From Anaspis maculata (Eukaryota; Arthropoda; Insecta; Coleoptera; Scraptiidae): a DNA stretch of 64,000 bases. The DNA is taken from NCBI GenBank assembly GCA_949128115.1, contig OX421967.1, positions 6,624,070 to 6,688,069 on the forward strand, in the 5' to 3' direction. Below are positions 43,005 to 53,185 of the stretch, piece after piece (position 1 is the stretch's first letter; the number at the start of each line of letters is the position of its first letter). The notes under the pieces are model-generated. The model searched no databases, was not told where the DNA came from, and was given only the letters and a program-made list of their open reading frames with translations. The position numbers and the translations under genes were made by a program.

Positions 43005-43781
43005 CACCTTTTCCAGTTGTAGTTCAGAAAATATCAGTTGTATTTCAGATATCGTCAATTGTAGTTCAGAAGACGTCAATTGCATTTCAGATTAGTAAAA
43101 TGTAGTTCAGAAAGTATCAATTTTATTTCAGATTAGTCAAATGTATTTCAGAAACAGTCAATTGTATTTCAGATTAATAAATTGAATTTGAGAAAGCATC
43201 ATTTGTATATCAGAAAGCGTGATTTGTATTTCAGAACATGTCATTTGTAGTTCAGAAAATAATTTATATGTATAATTTATCAATCAATGCAGCTCCAAGA
43301 TAATTGTAGCATTTGTCGTTCTTCAGTGCTGCGGAAGCCGGTCGTGCGATTAACACCCCCGCAGGCATCTGTTACACAGAAGATGTGCCGAATATCTGCA
43401 GTTCATCATACAAGAAGATCAAGAGTTCGCAGCTGTGGCTGCGCAAAAGTGCCCCAATTTGCAGGAGTCCGAATAAAATTGATTTTTTCTGAACTACATT
43501 CTACTAATCAGAGATGCAACTGATGTCTTCTGAACTACAATTGACGCCTTCTGAACTTCAATTGACGCTTTCTGAAACACAATTGACATAATCTGATGTA
43601 CAGTTCAAGTTTTCTGAACTACATTTGATAAATCTGAAATACAATTGACGCCTTCTGAACTACAAGTGACTAATCCGAAATACAATTGACGCTTTCTGAA
43701 CTACACTTGATAAATTCTGAAATTCAATTGACGATATCTGAAATACAATTGATATTTTCTGAACTACAACTGGAAAAGGTG
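43005..43781. mobile_element. Non-autonomous transposon with inverted ends built of 21-bp subrepeats
   Basis: The ends CACCTTTTCCAGTTGTAGTT and its inverted copy are flanked by TA on both sides (43003-43004, 43782-43783). Inward of each end lie about a dozen units of 20-21 bp with TTCAGA cores. On the left, forms GTAGTTCAGA and GTATTTCAGA alternate at first; the right array is inverted. The 220-bp middle (43270-43490) has no recognisable gene. Ends resemble those of the element at 11743 (TACCTTTGCAAC), so both likely belong to one Tc1-type group. Confidence 0.8.
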
Positions 43782-43783
43782 TA

Positions 43784-46572
43784 AAAATTTTTCAACTTTT
43801 TATTCCATGAACAGATTTCTACCATTTGTTTTTAAAGAATAGATAACTGGTTCTTGAACATTTTCCAATAATTTTTCTCCAATTTCCCGGAAATTTTCCT
43901 ACTGAAAATATAAATAAATAGTTATTAACCGCTTATGCGATCGTGCAATTAAGTGGTTCTGCCACGATAATTACCGAATTATTGATTCGATCAAATCGAA
44001 ATCAGGTACGAAAGCATAAGTTCAGCCTGGAATGATCTGATTAGACTTTGGGCAGACGATTTTGATCGGAAGCCCTCAGGTGGCACATTGGGTCTGGGCT
44101 TGTCTGCCGAAGCTCTAAATTGAAAATACAGAGTTGAAATTTGACACACAGATGCATTAAAAGTTCTCAATCAAATTTCAATCAATTTTAATTTCATCAT
44201 CATGTCTAAAGTAGGAACAAAAATTTCAGTAAGAGTCTAGCATGCATTATTGAGATATCACAACAATTAGTTACCTAGTTCTACCTTTTGAACTAAACTG
44301 CGCAACAAATATGTTGTCGCGAGGGAAAAATTGGTCCGAGTTTGAACCACAATAACTTTTAAATGACATAAACCATTTCGGTTCTGTTTTGACGGTTAGC
44401 GAAGTCAGTCTTTCCATTATTCACCCTCAGGAGGTGAAGATTAGGAAGCTCCATGTAAAATATCTACAGGGTGAAATGTAAAACAGTACAGTTTTTTTGT
44501 GCTTGATAGGTCCTGTAAGATCCTGACCGAGAAGAGAATGCACAAACAATTTTATTAAACGAGCCGTTAGTGTCCGGAAGGCGAAATGTAAAACAGATGA
44601 TGCCTAGAATCGTGGGAACGCGGTGGAGGAAACCCAAAAAAAGGACCAGACGTTATTTAATCTTCGTGTGCGCGAAAATTTCGGTGAAAGACTAAGTCAA
44701 CACGTATTAATTGCCAATGCAGGTGCCCGGACACATAAACTTCGTTCGACATAAAACCGAAAAATCCAAGCCATATGGGCGTGTAAAGGAATTAGGGTAA
44801 ATTAGACGACGAACCCATCAAAGGACCCCGCTGCGCTGGGACCAGGGCGAGCGACCAACCCCCAATGTATGTGAAACCATCTGGAGATGACGAAAACAAC
44901 GGACTTTGCGCGAATCTATGTTAATTGAATGGTAAAAGTGTTATTCTAGTTCTGTAATGGTCATTACTATGGTGGTTTAATTCGCGTGCACGCACAGGTA
45001 AAGAAAACACCAAATAACATGCTATTGGGAGCCGGGAAAGTTGCAAACGATAAGACCGCGATCTTCGTGAAAATAAATGAATTAAACTAGTGTGTGCATC
45101 GGGAAGTCAAACCACTATAGTAAGGGCATAAGCTTAGGTCAAATTCGTTCAAACTTACTGAGTAAGTAGAAAAGTAGGTAAGTGGCACCAACGGAATGCG
45201 ACACGGGATGACATCTATGGGGTGGTGTGAGAAATCAAAATTGCAGGTCGCGACCAGAGCAGGCTGTGAAGGGAGAGGGGACAATCCGGACAAAGCTACT
45301 CAGCGAATCCAAAGCTGAAGGTGGTTTTTGAATAGGTCGGGGATTGGTCAATGACTTAAGCCACAAGAGGGGATGGAAAAATCTGAGCTATGAAAAAAGA
45401 AGAGCGTGATTCGAGAGTGACGATTGAGACGTTTTTGCGAACGGTCGAGAAATTAATTTCGTGACGGTTCCGAATTTTGTCTAAGACTCGCTATAAAAAT
45501 ATATTGTTTGAGTAAAATCCGATATACTTGGGGAGATTTAATTTTGTGAATATTTCGAGCTTTGTCTAAAATTCTCTATTGTGAATTTCTGCAAGCAGAA
45601 TCGAGTTTACTCTGGAAGGATTTATTCGCGAAGTCGCGGCTTTGATAATCATTTGCTTTCAGAGTTAAATTGGGGTTTGTGGAAAATTTGGGTTCTAAAT
45701 AGTCATCGTAGAATTGTTTGTTGGGAGTCAAGGTGTGGGAGTTATTTGCTTTGCAGTGTTCACGAGATCTCGATTACTTGTGCACGGGAAACTTAGTGGG
45801 GTCTGCGAGTTCAGTGTTTCTAAGTGCCTGATTGTGAAATATAACAAGGAATAGTTCCTGTCAACGATTGATAGCAGAGAAAGGTTGGTGCCCCTTCATT
45901 GTGTGTTAGACTGTACCTGATTATGTTTTTCCGGATAAAATGTTCGACTATGATTGTGTGTCAGAAGGCCTCAACCTCAATGCTTCAGTTTAGAATTACT
46001 TGTTGCTGAAAATCACAAGTGACGGCTGGTGAATGTGACCGCAGGGTGGGTCTTGTTCTGTTTGTCTGTTGGTTTGTTTGTTTATTTGCTTGTCAGTACT
46101 TGACGTGGGAGCAAGTCCCACCATGTTCAATTAACGGACCGAGTCGCTGTTATAAGAATAAGCGGTGTAGTACCGCTATCACAACCGACCCCTTCGTTAA
46201 GATAGGAAGCCATGGTGCACTTTGAGCCGCGGAATTGAAGCCCCTTTTGTTTGTCAGTTCGGCGAGTGATGACTCCTAGCTCGATGAAAAAAACCTAGTC
46301 TGAGTCGCCAATGACCGGCGAAAGTTCAAGAGCCACCGATGGGAATACCTATGTATTAAAAAAGAACGTGAAGGCCTAGTGAACAGCTTCGGCGAACGTG
46401 TGGTTTCGAGGGTTTAGGAATCTTTGCATGTCTCGCATGATAGCGTTTCCGCGAGGGATCGGTGGTCGCGGGGGTCGTATATTCATCTGTAAGTTGTGTC
46501 ACTTCCGGCCCAGCGACTGAAGAAAACTGGCCATCGTAAATAAAAGAATAAGTCCTCCCAAATAACAAGATT
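43784..46572. other. Interval without supported gene
   Basis: Mostly unassigned. ACAGGGTGAAATGTAAAAC at 44466 is another copy of the foldback arm motif. A TATA-like CTATAAAAATAT at about 45491 and TTGGTGCCCCTTC at about 45886 could be an LTR promoter and primer-binding site of an older retrotransposon, into whose leader the Gypsy element then inserted; no second LTR was found. Confidence 0.3.
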
Positions 46573-46577
46573 AGTAA

Positions 46578-46816
46578 TGTTGGGGTTGCAGGGTGCAGGG
46601 TGTTGTAGTTGCTCGGAAGAAGTGGGTTTTGGCAGATAAGCTTCGTTTATTCTAACGAAATAGTGTATAACATAAAAGTGTAAAAGTGGACGTAACAATA
46701 AATATGGTTGCTCTTCAGTCTTCTAATCTGCTCTCTGGTCGAGTGTGCGTGTTAATCATACGCAGATGGAAGAAGCTTCTGAGCGCATGTGTAGGTACAC
46801 TGTCGTGTATCCAACA
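46578..46816 (-). repeat. 3' LTR of the Gypsy element
   Basis: 239 bp, TG..CA in canonical form. On the element's strand it contains AATAAA (in GTTAGAATAAACG), a possible polyadenylation signal. Confidence 0.95.
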
Positions 46817-46830
46817 TCTCCCCCGAACGA
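46817..46830 (-). promoter_or_regulatory. Polypurine tract
   Basis: TCGTTCGGGGGAGA on the element's strand, immediately before the 3' LTR; would prime plus-strand DNA synthesis. Confidence 0.8.
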
Positions 46831-46831
46831 A

Positions 46832-49800
46832 TTAAAGAACAAAATCCTTCAGACGCTTCGGAATAGCTCGGGTCCGTGATGGTCGGATGTTGACTGGCTC
46901 TGCCGTTGCTACGGGTTCTGGTTGTGGAGTCAGTGGTAAATCCGCTGTACCCGGTGCTGGTGATGGAGGTTGCTGTTGAGTACGCTGCAATGGTTGTACA
47001 ACGGGCTGTTGTACAGGCTGCTGCGTTTGTTGTACAAGCTGCGGCTGTTGTACAGGCTGCGGTTGTTGTACGAGCTGCGGCTGTTGTACGGGCTGCGGTT
47101 GTTGTACAGGCTGTGGTTGTTGTACGGACTGTGGTGCCACCTGCTGGTGCTGCTGTTGTAGTATGGATGTTTTGATGTCAAAGCTATCCAATAATACTTG
47201 CAGTGGTAAGCTCTGTTTTGATGTCTTACTGCAGTCTTCGTCACTTGTGTACCTCTGCCTGATCTGGTTACCGTGAAACCTGAGTACTTTGTTGCCCTCG
47301 TTGATGACGTTGTACATGACGTTGCCGACTCTCTCGATTATGGTTGCTGGTTCCCAGAATGACTTGTTGCCTCTATGTACTTTTACATAGACGGTTTGGT
47401 TTGGAGTGTAGAACCGTGGTCTGGCGCCGTGCTTGCGATTGAACTGGTGTTCTTGGCGCAGGATGTACTCCGTTTTTCCTTTGTTGGCGATGTCAGTGGG
47501 AAGTAGCAAATCGAGATTAGTTCTAAGTCTTCTGTTGAAGAGTGCTTCGGCTGGTGATTTTCCGTCAGGTGTGTTTGTACTTGGCGTCACCCTGTACATG
47601 TGCAAGAATTGGTCGATTTCTTGCTTTACAGGTCGTCCTCCCCCAAATTTCTTCAGCGCTCCCTTGAAGGTACCCACGAACCGTTCTGCAAGGCCGTTTG
47701 ACTGGGGATGAAATGGAGCGGTGCGGAAGTGTCTGATGCCGTTGTCTTCACAGAACCTTTTGAAGGCGTCGCTTGTGAACTGCGTTCCATTGTCCGATAC
47801 GAGCGTTGTTGGAAGTCCGAATCGGCTGAATAATTCGGTGAGAGTGTCGATCACGTAGCGTGAGGTGATGGATTTGGTGTGAAAAATCTCTGGCCATTTC
47901 GAGTACGCATCCACGAGAATGAAGAAATATGTACCGTCGATTGGACCTGCGAAGTCTACGTGCAGCCGTTGCCAAGGACCCTGAGGTACAGGCCATGATT
48001 CTAACGGAATCTTGAGAGGTGCTTTCGCTGCCTCCGAACAACTTGCGCACTGACGAACAAAGTCCTTGATCTGCTGATCCATTCTGGGCCAATACACGTA
48101 CCTTCTGGCTAGTGACTTCATTTTCTTCTCGCCGGGATGACTCTTGTGCAATTGTTGAAGAATTCTTCTCTGCAAAATCTTCGGTACCACGAGTCGATCT
48201 TCATACATTATGCAATTCTTGACGATTGAGAGCGAATCCTTCCTTGCGAAGAATTGTTTGAGATCGTCACTCAAATCCTTGCTTGTGTAAGGCCATTGTG
48301 TTTGTATGTAACTCGTGACTACCTGAAGTACCGGATCTTTGCGCGTGTTGCTTGCGGCCATATTGGATGTTAAAGGCAAATTAGTGATGGTATCGTCCAG
48401 AATTTGGTTGACATCATTGTGAATTGCGGCGATTACTGTTTCTTCTTCGGGTTTGTGTCTGACGTCGATTAATCTTGATAGAATATCGGCGTGTCCGAAG
48501 GCAGAAGTCGATACAAACTTGATTTCGAAATCGTACGATCTCAGTAATAGCGCCCACCTCTGCAGGCGATTGGCTGAATAAGCTGGAATGCCTTTCTTGG
48601 TTCCGAATATGGTCAGCAATGGCTTGTGATCCGTCTGTAGCAAAAAACGTCGTCCATAGAGCATTTTGTGGAATTTGGTCACCGCAAAGGTGAGAGCTAA
48701 GCCTTCCTTCTCGATTTGACTGTAGTTCCTTTCGGCTGGAGTCAAAGATCTGGATGCATGCATGACAGCCTTGACCGAACCGTCGTCAAACTCATGGAGG
48801 ATGCACGCTCCTATGCCGTGGTTGGAAGCGTCGCCTGCTACGATGATTTTCTTTGACGGATCAAAGTGCGTGAGAAGAAGGTCCGAACGTAAAATTCTCT
48901 TGAATGAGTCAAACGAATTCTGACACTCTGTAGACCAGCTCCACTTGACATTCTTCTTCAAAAGTCCATCCAATGGTTTTCGTAGTTCGTGCATGTTGTC
49001 AACGAACTTGCCGTAATATGTGATGGCTCCGAGATACGAACGTAGCGTCGAAATGTCTGATGGTGGAGGCATGTTGATGATTGCCTCGACTTTTGCCGGA
49101 TCGGGTTGGATACCATTCTTGTCAATCACGTGTCCAAGGTACTGAAGTTTGCTTGAGAAGAATCTGCATTTTTCTTTCTTGACATGGAATCCAAAATCCT
49201 GCATGCGTTGCAAAACCCTCATCAGTTTTTGTTTGTGCTCTTCTACGTCCTTTCCTGATATTAAAATGTCGTCGATGTATGCTGCAGTACCTTCGATTCC
49301 CGCGAGTAGTTGGTCCATGATTTGTTGAAAAGCGCCTGGTGCAACTTTGATACCAAATGGAAGTCGGTTGTACTGGAAAAGTCCCCTGTGGGTGTTGATC
49401 GTCAACAACTTTCTCGACGTTTCATTAACTTCGACTTGAAGGAATGCGTCCGAAAGATCAATGACACTGAACAATTTGGAGTTTGCGAGCCTGCTGAAAA
49501 TGTCCTCTGGTAGTGGCAATGGATACTGGTGCGGTTCAAGAGCATCGTTCAGTCCCGTCGAGTAGTCTGCACATATTCGAACGTTTCCATTTGATTTCTT
49601 GACAACCACGATTGGTGCTGCCCATTCAGAGTAATCAACAGGTGTGATTATTCCAAATTGCTGCAATCTCTTCAGTTCTTGATCAATTTCGCTGACGGCG
49701 GCGTATGCTACGGGCCGTTTTGGACGAAAAACTGGATTTGCGTCGGACTTGAGGTGCAATGATACGCTGGTCTTCGTGCAAAGTCCCAAAGTATCATCAA

Positions 49801-51256
49801 AAACATTTGGAAACTGTTTGATGATCCACTCCGCTTCTTGTTGTGCTTGCATGCGTTGTTGGTTGCATACATTGCTTGACATTGACACCTGTGTGCAAAT
49901 AGAGCTTAGCGGAACGTCCCATAATCCAAATTTTGTGATCCAGTCGATGCCCAGGATATTCAAATTTTCCAGCGGAGTTATGAAGCATGTGCCGCTGTAG
50001 GATTGACCCCTGAACTCAATGTCGCATCTCAGCTCGCCCTTCAGTTGAAGTGTCTTGCCTGAAGCATTTTTCGCTTTGTGCTTGGTTGGCTGGAAAATTG
50101 GTTTTCCCAAGCGCTGCCACGTTTGATGCGATATGATGGTAATGTCCGATGCAGTGTCCACTTGTAGTCTTGCAATCTCACCGTTGATCCTCACCTGTGC
50201 AAATTTTCTCGCCGGTTTTGAGGTTATGTTGTTGACGTTGGCTATGATGAGATTAGTGTTACTCGAAGTGCTTGACTTTGTCCTGGAATGCTGAGACTTG
50301 AGCTTGTTGGCTTTACAGTAGCCTTCCCTGTGACCTGTCCTGCTGCATTGACTACATTTGTGTTTCTTGTAGCCACACTTGTTGGAGTAATGCATTCCAC
50401 CGCAGAACCAACACGGAGTCTTGGGAATCGAAGTCTTCGGTGACGTTTGCTTCGCATGAGAGTACTGCTGGCTCTTGTTCTTGTTGAACCTACTGTGGCC
50501 CACCACGTTGACTGAAAAATCGTTGTCGCTGTTAGCTACCAAGGCTGTGTCCGATTTGAGATTTTGAAATCGTTGGCACTCGGCAATGATCTCTTGCAAT
50601 GTTATGCCTGGCTCGCTGTCGAGTTTTGACAATAACCTCGTGCGGATTTCTGCATCTTCTGTAGACTGTAAGCCACAAACGAAAATTAGCGCTTTGAATT
50701 CATCAGGCTTGATCGTGGAGATTTTGAACTCTTCGCAGTATCGATTCACATCTGCTACATACGATATGATATCACAGCTTTTCTTTGCGAGTTTCAGGCA
50801 CTGATACCTGTGGTGAAATAGCGAGTATTTCTTGCCAAACATCTCAGTCAGTTTCTGCACCGTTTCTGCAAAGGTGAACTCTTTCGATTCTTTTGGTAAG
50901 ATGATGTTAAGGTACTGCTGGTGACATGTTGTGTTCAACTTCCTGAGTAGCAGTCTAACCTTTGCCTCATCTGGAAGATTTTTGGCATCTTCGACGAATA
51001 TACTTGCGTATCTCTTGTACCACGCATCGAAAGTGATGGCGTCATCCGGACTGTAGATGAATTCCGCAATGCCGTTTGATAACGTGTCCATCCGAAACTC
51101 TTGATCTTTCTGACTCGACTCACCCATCTTCGAACAAATCTGCAACATAAAATTTTGTTGTGCTGTCATCAACTGCTCCTGCTGCATCCTTGCGAGTTCC
51201 TGCTGTTCCCTCATGAATTGCATCATGGAATCTTGTAGAGCCTTGAAATTTTCCAT
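46832..51256 (-). CDS. Gypsy Gag-Pol polyprotein with Gln/Pro-rich C-terminal tail
   Basis: 1474 codons from ATG 51256 (MENFKALQD). Gag occupies about residues 1-275, with a glutamine-rich coiled start. Two zinc knuckles lie near 281-313 (CWFCGGMHYSNKCG, CSQCSRTGHREGYC). An aspartic protease has VDTASD near 366, and the reverse transcriptase active site YIDD lies near 658. RNase H has GDASNHGIGAC near 806 and TDHKPL. The integrase has an HHCC zinc domain about 1036-1085 and a D,D-35-E core (HVDFAG near 1098, DNGT near 1153, AERF near 1189). A GPY-like C-terminal domain follows. The last 100 residues hold a repeated QPQPVQ tract (about 1369-1420), which is unusual. No stop or frameshift separates Gag from Pol. 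Confidence 0.95.
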   Translation of the reverse strand: MENFKALQDSMMQFMREQQELARMQQEQLMTAQQNFMLQICSKMGESSQKDQEFRMDTLSNGIAEFIYSPDDAITFDAWYKRYASIFVEDAKNLPDEAKVRLLLRKLNTTCHQQYLNIILPKESKEFTFAETVQKLTEMFGKKYSLFHHRYQCLKLAKKSCDIISYVADVNRYCEEFKISTIKPDEFKALIFVCGLQSTEDAEIRTRLLSKLDSEPGITLQEIIAECQRFQNLKSDTALVANSDNDFSVNVVGHSRFNKNKSQQYSHAKQTSPKTSIPKTPCWFCGGMHYSNKCGYKKHKCSQCSRTGHREGYCKANKLKSQHSRTKSSTSSNTNLIIANVNNITSKPARKFAQVRINGEIARLQVDTASDITIISHQTWQRLGKPIFQPTKHKAKNASGKTLQLKGELRCDIEFRGQSYSGTCFITPLENLNILGIDWITKFGLWDVPLSSICTQVSMSSNVCNQQRMQAQQEAEWIIKQFPNVFDDTLGLCTKTSVSLHLKSDANPVFRPKRPVAYAAVSEIDQELKRLQQFGIITPVDYSEWAAPIVVVKKSNGNVRICADYSTGLNDALEPHQYPLPLPEDIFSRLANSKLFSVIDLSDAFLQVEVNETSRKLLTINTHRGLFQYNRLPFGIKVAPGAFQQIMDQLLAGIEGTAAYIDDILISGKDVEEHKQKLMRVLQRMQDFGFHVKKEKCRFFSSKLQYLGHVIDKNGIQPDPAKVEAIINMPPPSDISTLRSYLGAITYYGKFVDNMHELRKPLDGLLKKNVKWSWSTECQNSFDSFKRILRSDLLLTHFDPSKKIIVAGDASNHGIGACILHEFDDGSVKAVMHASRSLTPAERNYSQIEKEGLALTFAVTKFHKMLYGRRFLLQTDHKPLLTIFGTKKGIPAYSANRLQRWALLLRSYDFEIKFVSTSAFGHADILSRLIDVRHKPEEETVIAAIHNDVNQILDDTITNLPLTSNMAASNTRKDPVLQVVTSYIQTQWPYTSKDLSDDLKQFFARKDSLSIVKNCIMYEDRLVVPKILQRRILQQLHKSHPGEKKMKSLARRYVYWPRMDQQIKDFVRQCASCSEAAKAPLKIPLESWPVPQGPWQRLHVDFAGPIDGTYFFILVDAYSKWPEIFHTKSITSRYVIDTLTELFSRFGLPTTLVSDNGTQFTSDAFKRFCEDNGIRHFRTAPFHPQSNGLAERFVGTFKGALKKFGGGRPVKQEIDQFLHMYRVTPSTNTPDGKSPAEALFNRRLRTNLDLLLPTDIANKGKTEYILRQEHQFNRKHGARPRFYTPNQTVYVKVHRGNKSFWEPATIIERVGNVMYNVINEGNKVLRFHGNQIRQRYTSDEDCSKTSKQSLPLQVLLDSFDIKTSILQQQHQQVAPQSVQQPQPVQQPQPVQQPQLVQQPQPVQQPQLVQQTQQPVQQPVVQPLQRTQQQPPSPAPGTADLPLTPQPEPVATAEPVNIRPSRTRAIPKRLKDFVL

Positions 51257-51275
51257 GTCGATTTTTTTCGGATTA

Positions 51276-51292
51276 TCCCGTCCTCGTCGCCA
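51276..51292 (-). promoter_or_regulatory. Primer-binding site
   Basis: TGGCGACGAGGACGGGA on the element's strand, one base after the 5' LTR. It begins with TGG as expected for pairing with a tRNA 3' CCA; the tRNA was not identified. Confidence 0.7.
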
Positions 51293-51293
51293 C

Positions 51294-51532
51294 TGTTGGG
51301 GTTGCAGGGTGCAGGGTGTTGTAGTTGCTCGGAAGAAGTGGGTTTTGGCAGATAAGCTTCGTTTATTCTAACGAAATAGTGTATAACATAAAAGTGTAAA
51401 AGTGGACGTAACAATAAATATGGTTGCTCTTCAGTCTTCTAATCTGCTCTCTGGTCGAGTGTGTGTGTTAATCATACGCAGATGGAAGAAGCTTCTGAGC
51501 GCATGTGTAGGTACACTGTCGTGTATCCAACA
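51294..51532 (-). repeat. 5' LTR of the Gypsy element
   Basis: 239 bp; carries the promoter for the element on the minus strand. Confidence 0.95.
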
Positions 51533-51537
51533 AGTAA

Positions 51538-53185
51538 TATAAATTTGGTCCGTTCATTATTTAATGTGTAACTTGAAAGTGAGGTAAAAAGTCACAATAG
51601 ACTGCCGTGCTTTCTTAGGGTAGATAGCAGCTTTTCAGGTGACTCAAGAAGACGTCGGTGCCCAGACCGAGAATATAGGTTAGGCCGGCTGAGTAGGTCA
51701 GATACTCCTTTTTATGCACCCTGCGGAAAACATTACACCATGCCCGTGTGTGCTATAAAATTCGGGAAAACGAAGATGCGTTATTGAAGGCACGATTTCT
51801 TCATTAATTATAAAAGTCTCTGGGCGAGATGCAGTGGAGCCACCTTAACACGAAAACAACGTAATGGGGGTGAGGGTCAGTGAGCTGATCGAAAAGCCCA
51901 TTTCTACAGGAGAACAATCAAAATTGTCCCGCAAATTAAAGCCTAGACACAGGAATCATAGTTCGAAATACGGAAATATTTTAGATTGTAATTCGAATAT
52001 TTATGTACATGTATTGAAACTTGGCGCCGTGAAATATGTTTGTGTAAATCGTTGGAAAAACGAGAGAAGCCGCCAGCTGCATTGTTAGGTAACCCTTGTA
52101 ACTAGATTCAGTCAGGGACGTCTCTCAGAGGTTTGATCAGGTTTTCTTTCAGGAACAACATAATCGCCCGCCGTGACAGGTAGACTAGTTAGCGTTGCTT
52201 CACCTCAACGGTGTGGCGGCAGCATCCCTCCTTCCAGTTGAAATTGTTCAACTAGGGGGTGCAATGCCTCCCCGCCGTTCGATTGTAAAATGTAGGGAAT
52301 TTCAGGTTAGGTAGTTGTCACTGAGAGCTTTCGCATCTAGTGAAACTAAATTAGTCTAATTAATATAAGAGCTTCTGAGCCCGCTAGAGCGAAGTTAGTC
52401 GGCCAGAATCATTATAGTCTGCGAACGAATTTGATCATTAGCCTAAGTACTCGATGTATTGCCAATTGAACAATCAATTTCTTATGTACAAATAAATCTA
52501 AGTGTGGTCCAAAGGTTGTCTGTTATCATTTCATTGCAAGGTCTGTGGTTTTAAATCACTAATCATAGAACGAGAAAGGCGGGGGGGGGGGGGGGGGAAT
52601 GATAGGGAATGGAAGAGAAGTGAAAGGGGCTGTGGAACCCGTAATTAGTGGGCTTAACTCATTTAACAAGCAGTTAAGGGCTAATTACGTCAGCGGTGAT
52701 CAGCGACGACGATGGAGGGGCGGGTGAGAAATAGGGGGAAAGGGGTCAGGGACATGACGTAGGAAAGAAAGGATGAGATACTCGAGCCCCGGCGAGGGGT
52801 ACAGGGTAAGACCGAAGGTGTAAGTATCAGACTTAACTATTTATGTTAACCTAGACGGTCCCGAAACTATGGCCAGGGAAGGGTTATGTTACAGTACGTA
52901 CTTCCCGATTGACTGCGCTATCGATTGCATTTATCAAAACGCAAAATTATTTATTTAGGTACCGTTCAACTTGGAGCTTGCAGGAACAAGCTTATTGTTG
53001 ATTGTTGTGTGTATTTATCGATGCTTTTGACTTACTTATTTTTGTGAATTCGGTTTGTATTTGAGTTCAGAAATATTGGTTTTTGTTTGTGGAAATTTAT
53101 TGTTCCACCGGACAGACGTGTATTGATTTCGATTCCGGTTCGCTCTTTTTTGTTTTAAATTGTTGTTGATCTCGCTGACGTCATC
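51538..53185. other. Interval upstream of a dead Gag; possible old LTR and leader
   Basis: A TATA-like ATATAAGAGC near 52364, an AATAAA near 52491 and a following leader before the Gag at 53186 fit a 5' LTR, but no second LTR was found. Contains a run of 17 G at 52581-52597. No other coding sequence. Confidence 0.3.
52581..52597. repeat. Poly-G run (17 G)
   Basis: Uninterrupted G homopolymer on the plus strand. Confidence 0.9.

Larger units (their letters stand above)
46578..51532 (-). mobile_element. Young, apparently intact Gypsy retrotransposon, 4955 bp
   Basis: Two 239-bp LTRs (46578-46816 and 51294-51532) begin TGTTGG and end CCAACA, and I find one difference between them (C/T in GTGTGCGTG against GTGTGTGTG). 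AGTAA flanks both ends (46573-46577, 51533-51537). Reading on the minus strand, a primer-binding site lies right after the 5' LTR and a polypurine tract right before the 3' LTR. A single uninterrupted Gag-Pol frame fills the middle; no envelope gene is present. Near-identical LTRs and an open frame indicate recent insertion. Confidence 0.95.

Noticed and set aside
43287..43523. 78-codon Cys/Arg-rich frame in the middle of the 43-kb transposon
   Set aside because: Runs into the subrepeat array and matches no transposase motif I know.
46906..47175. 89-codon plus-strand frame rich in Val/Ala inside the Gypsy element
   Set aside because: It is the antisense shadow of the Gln/Pro repeat of the polyprotein.
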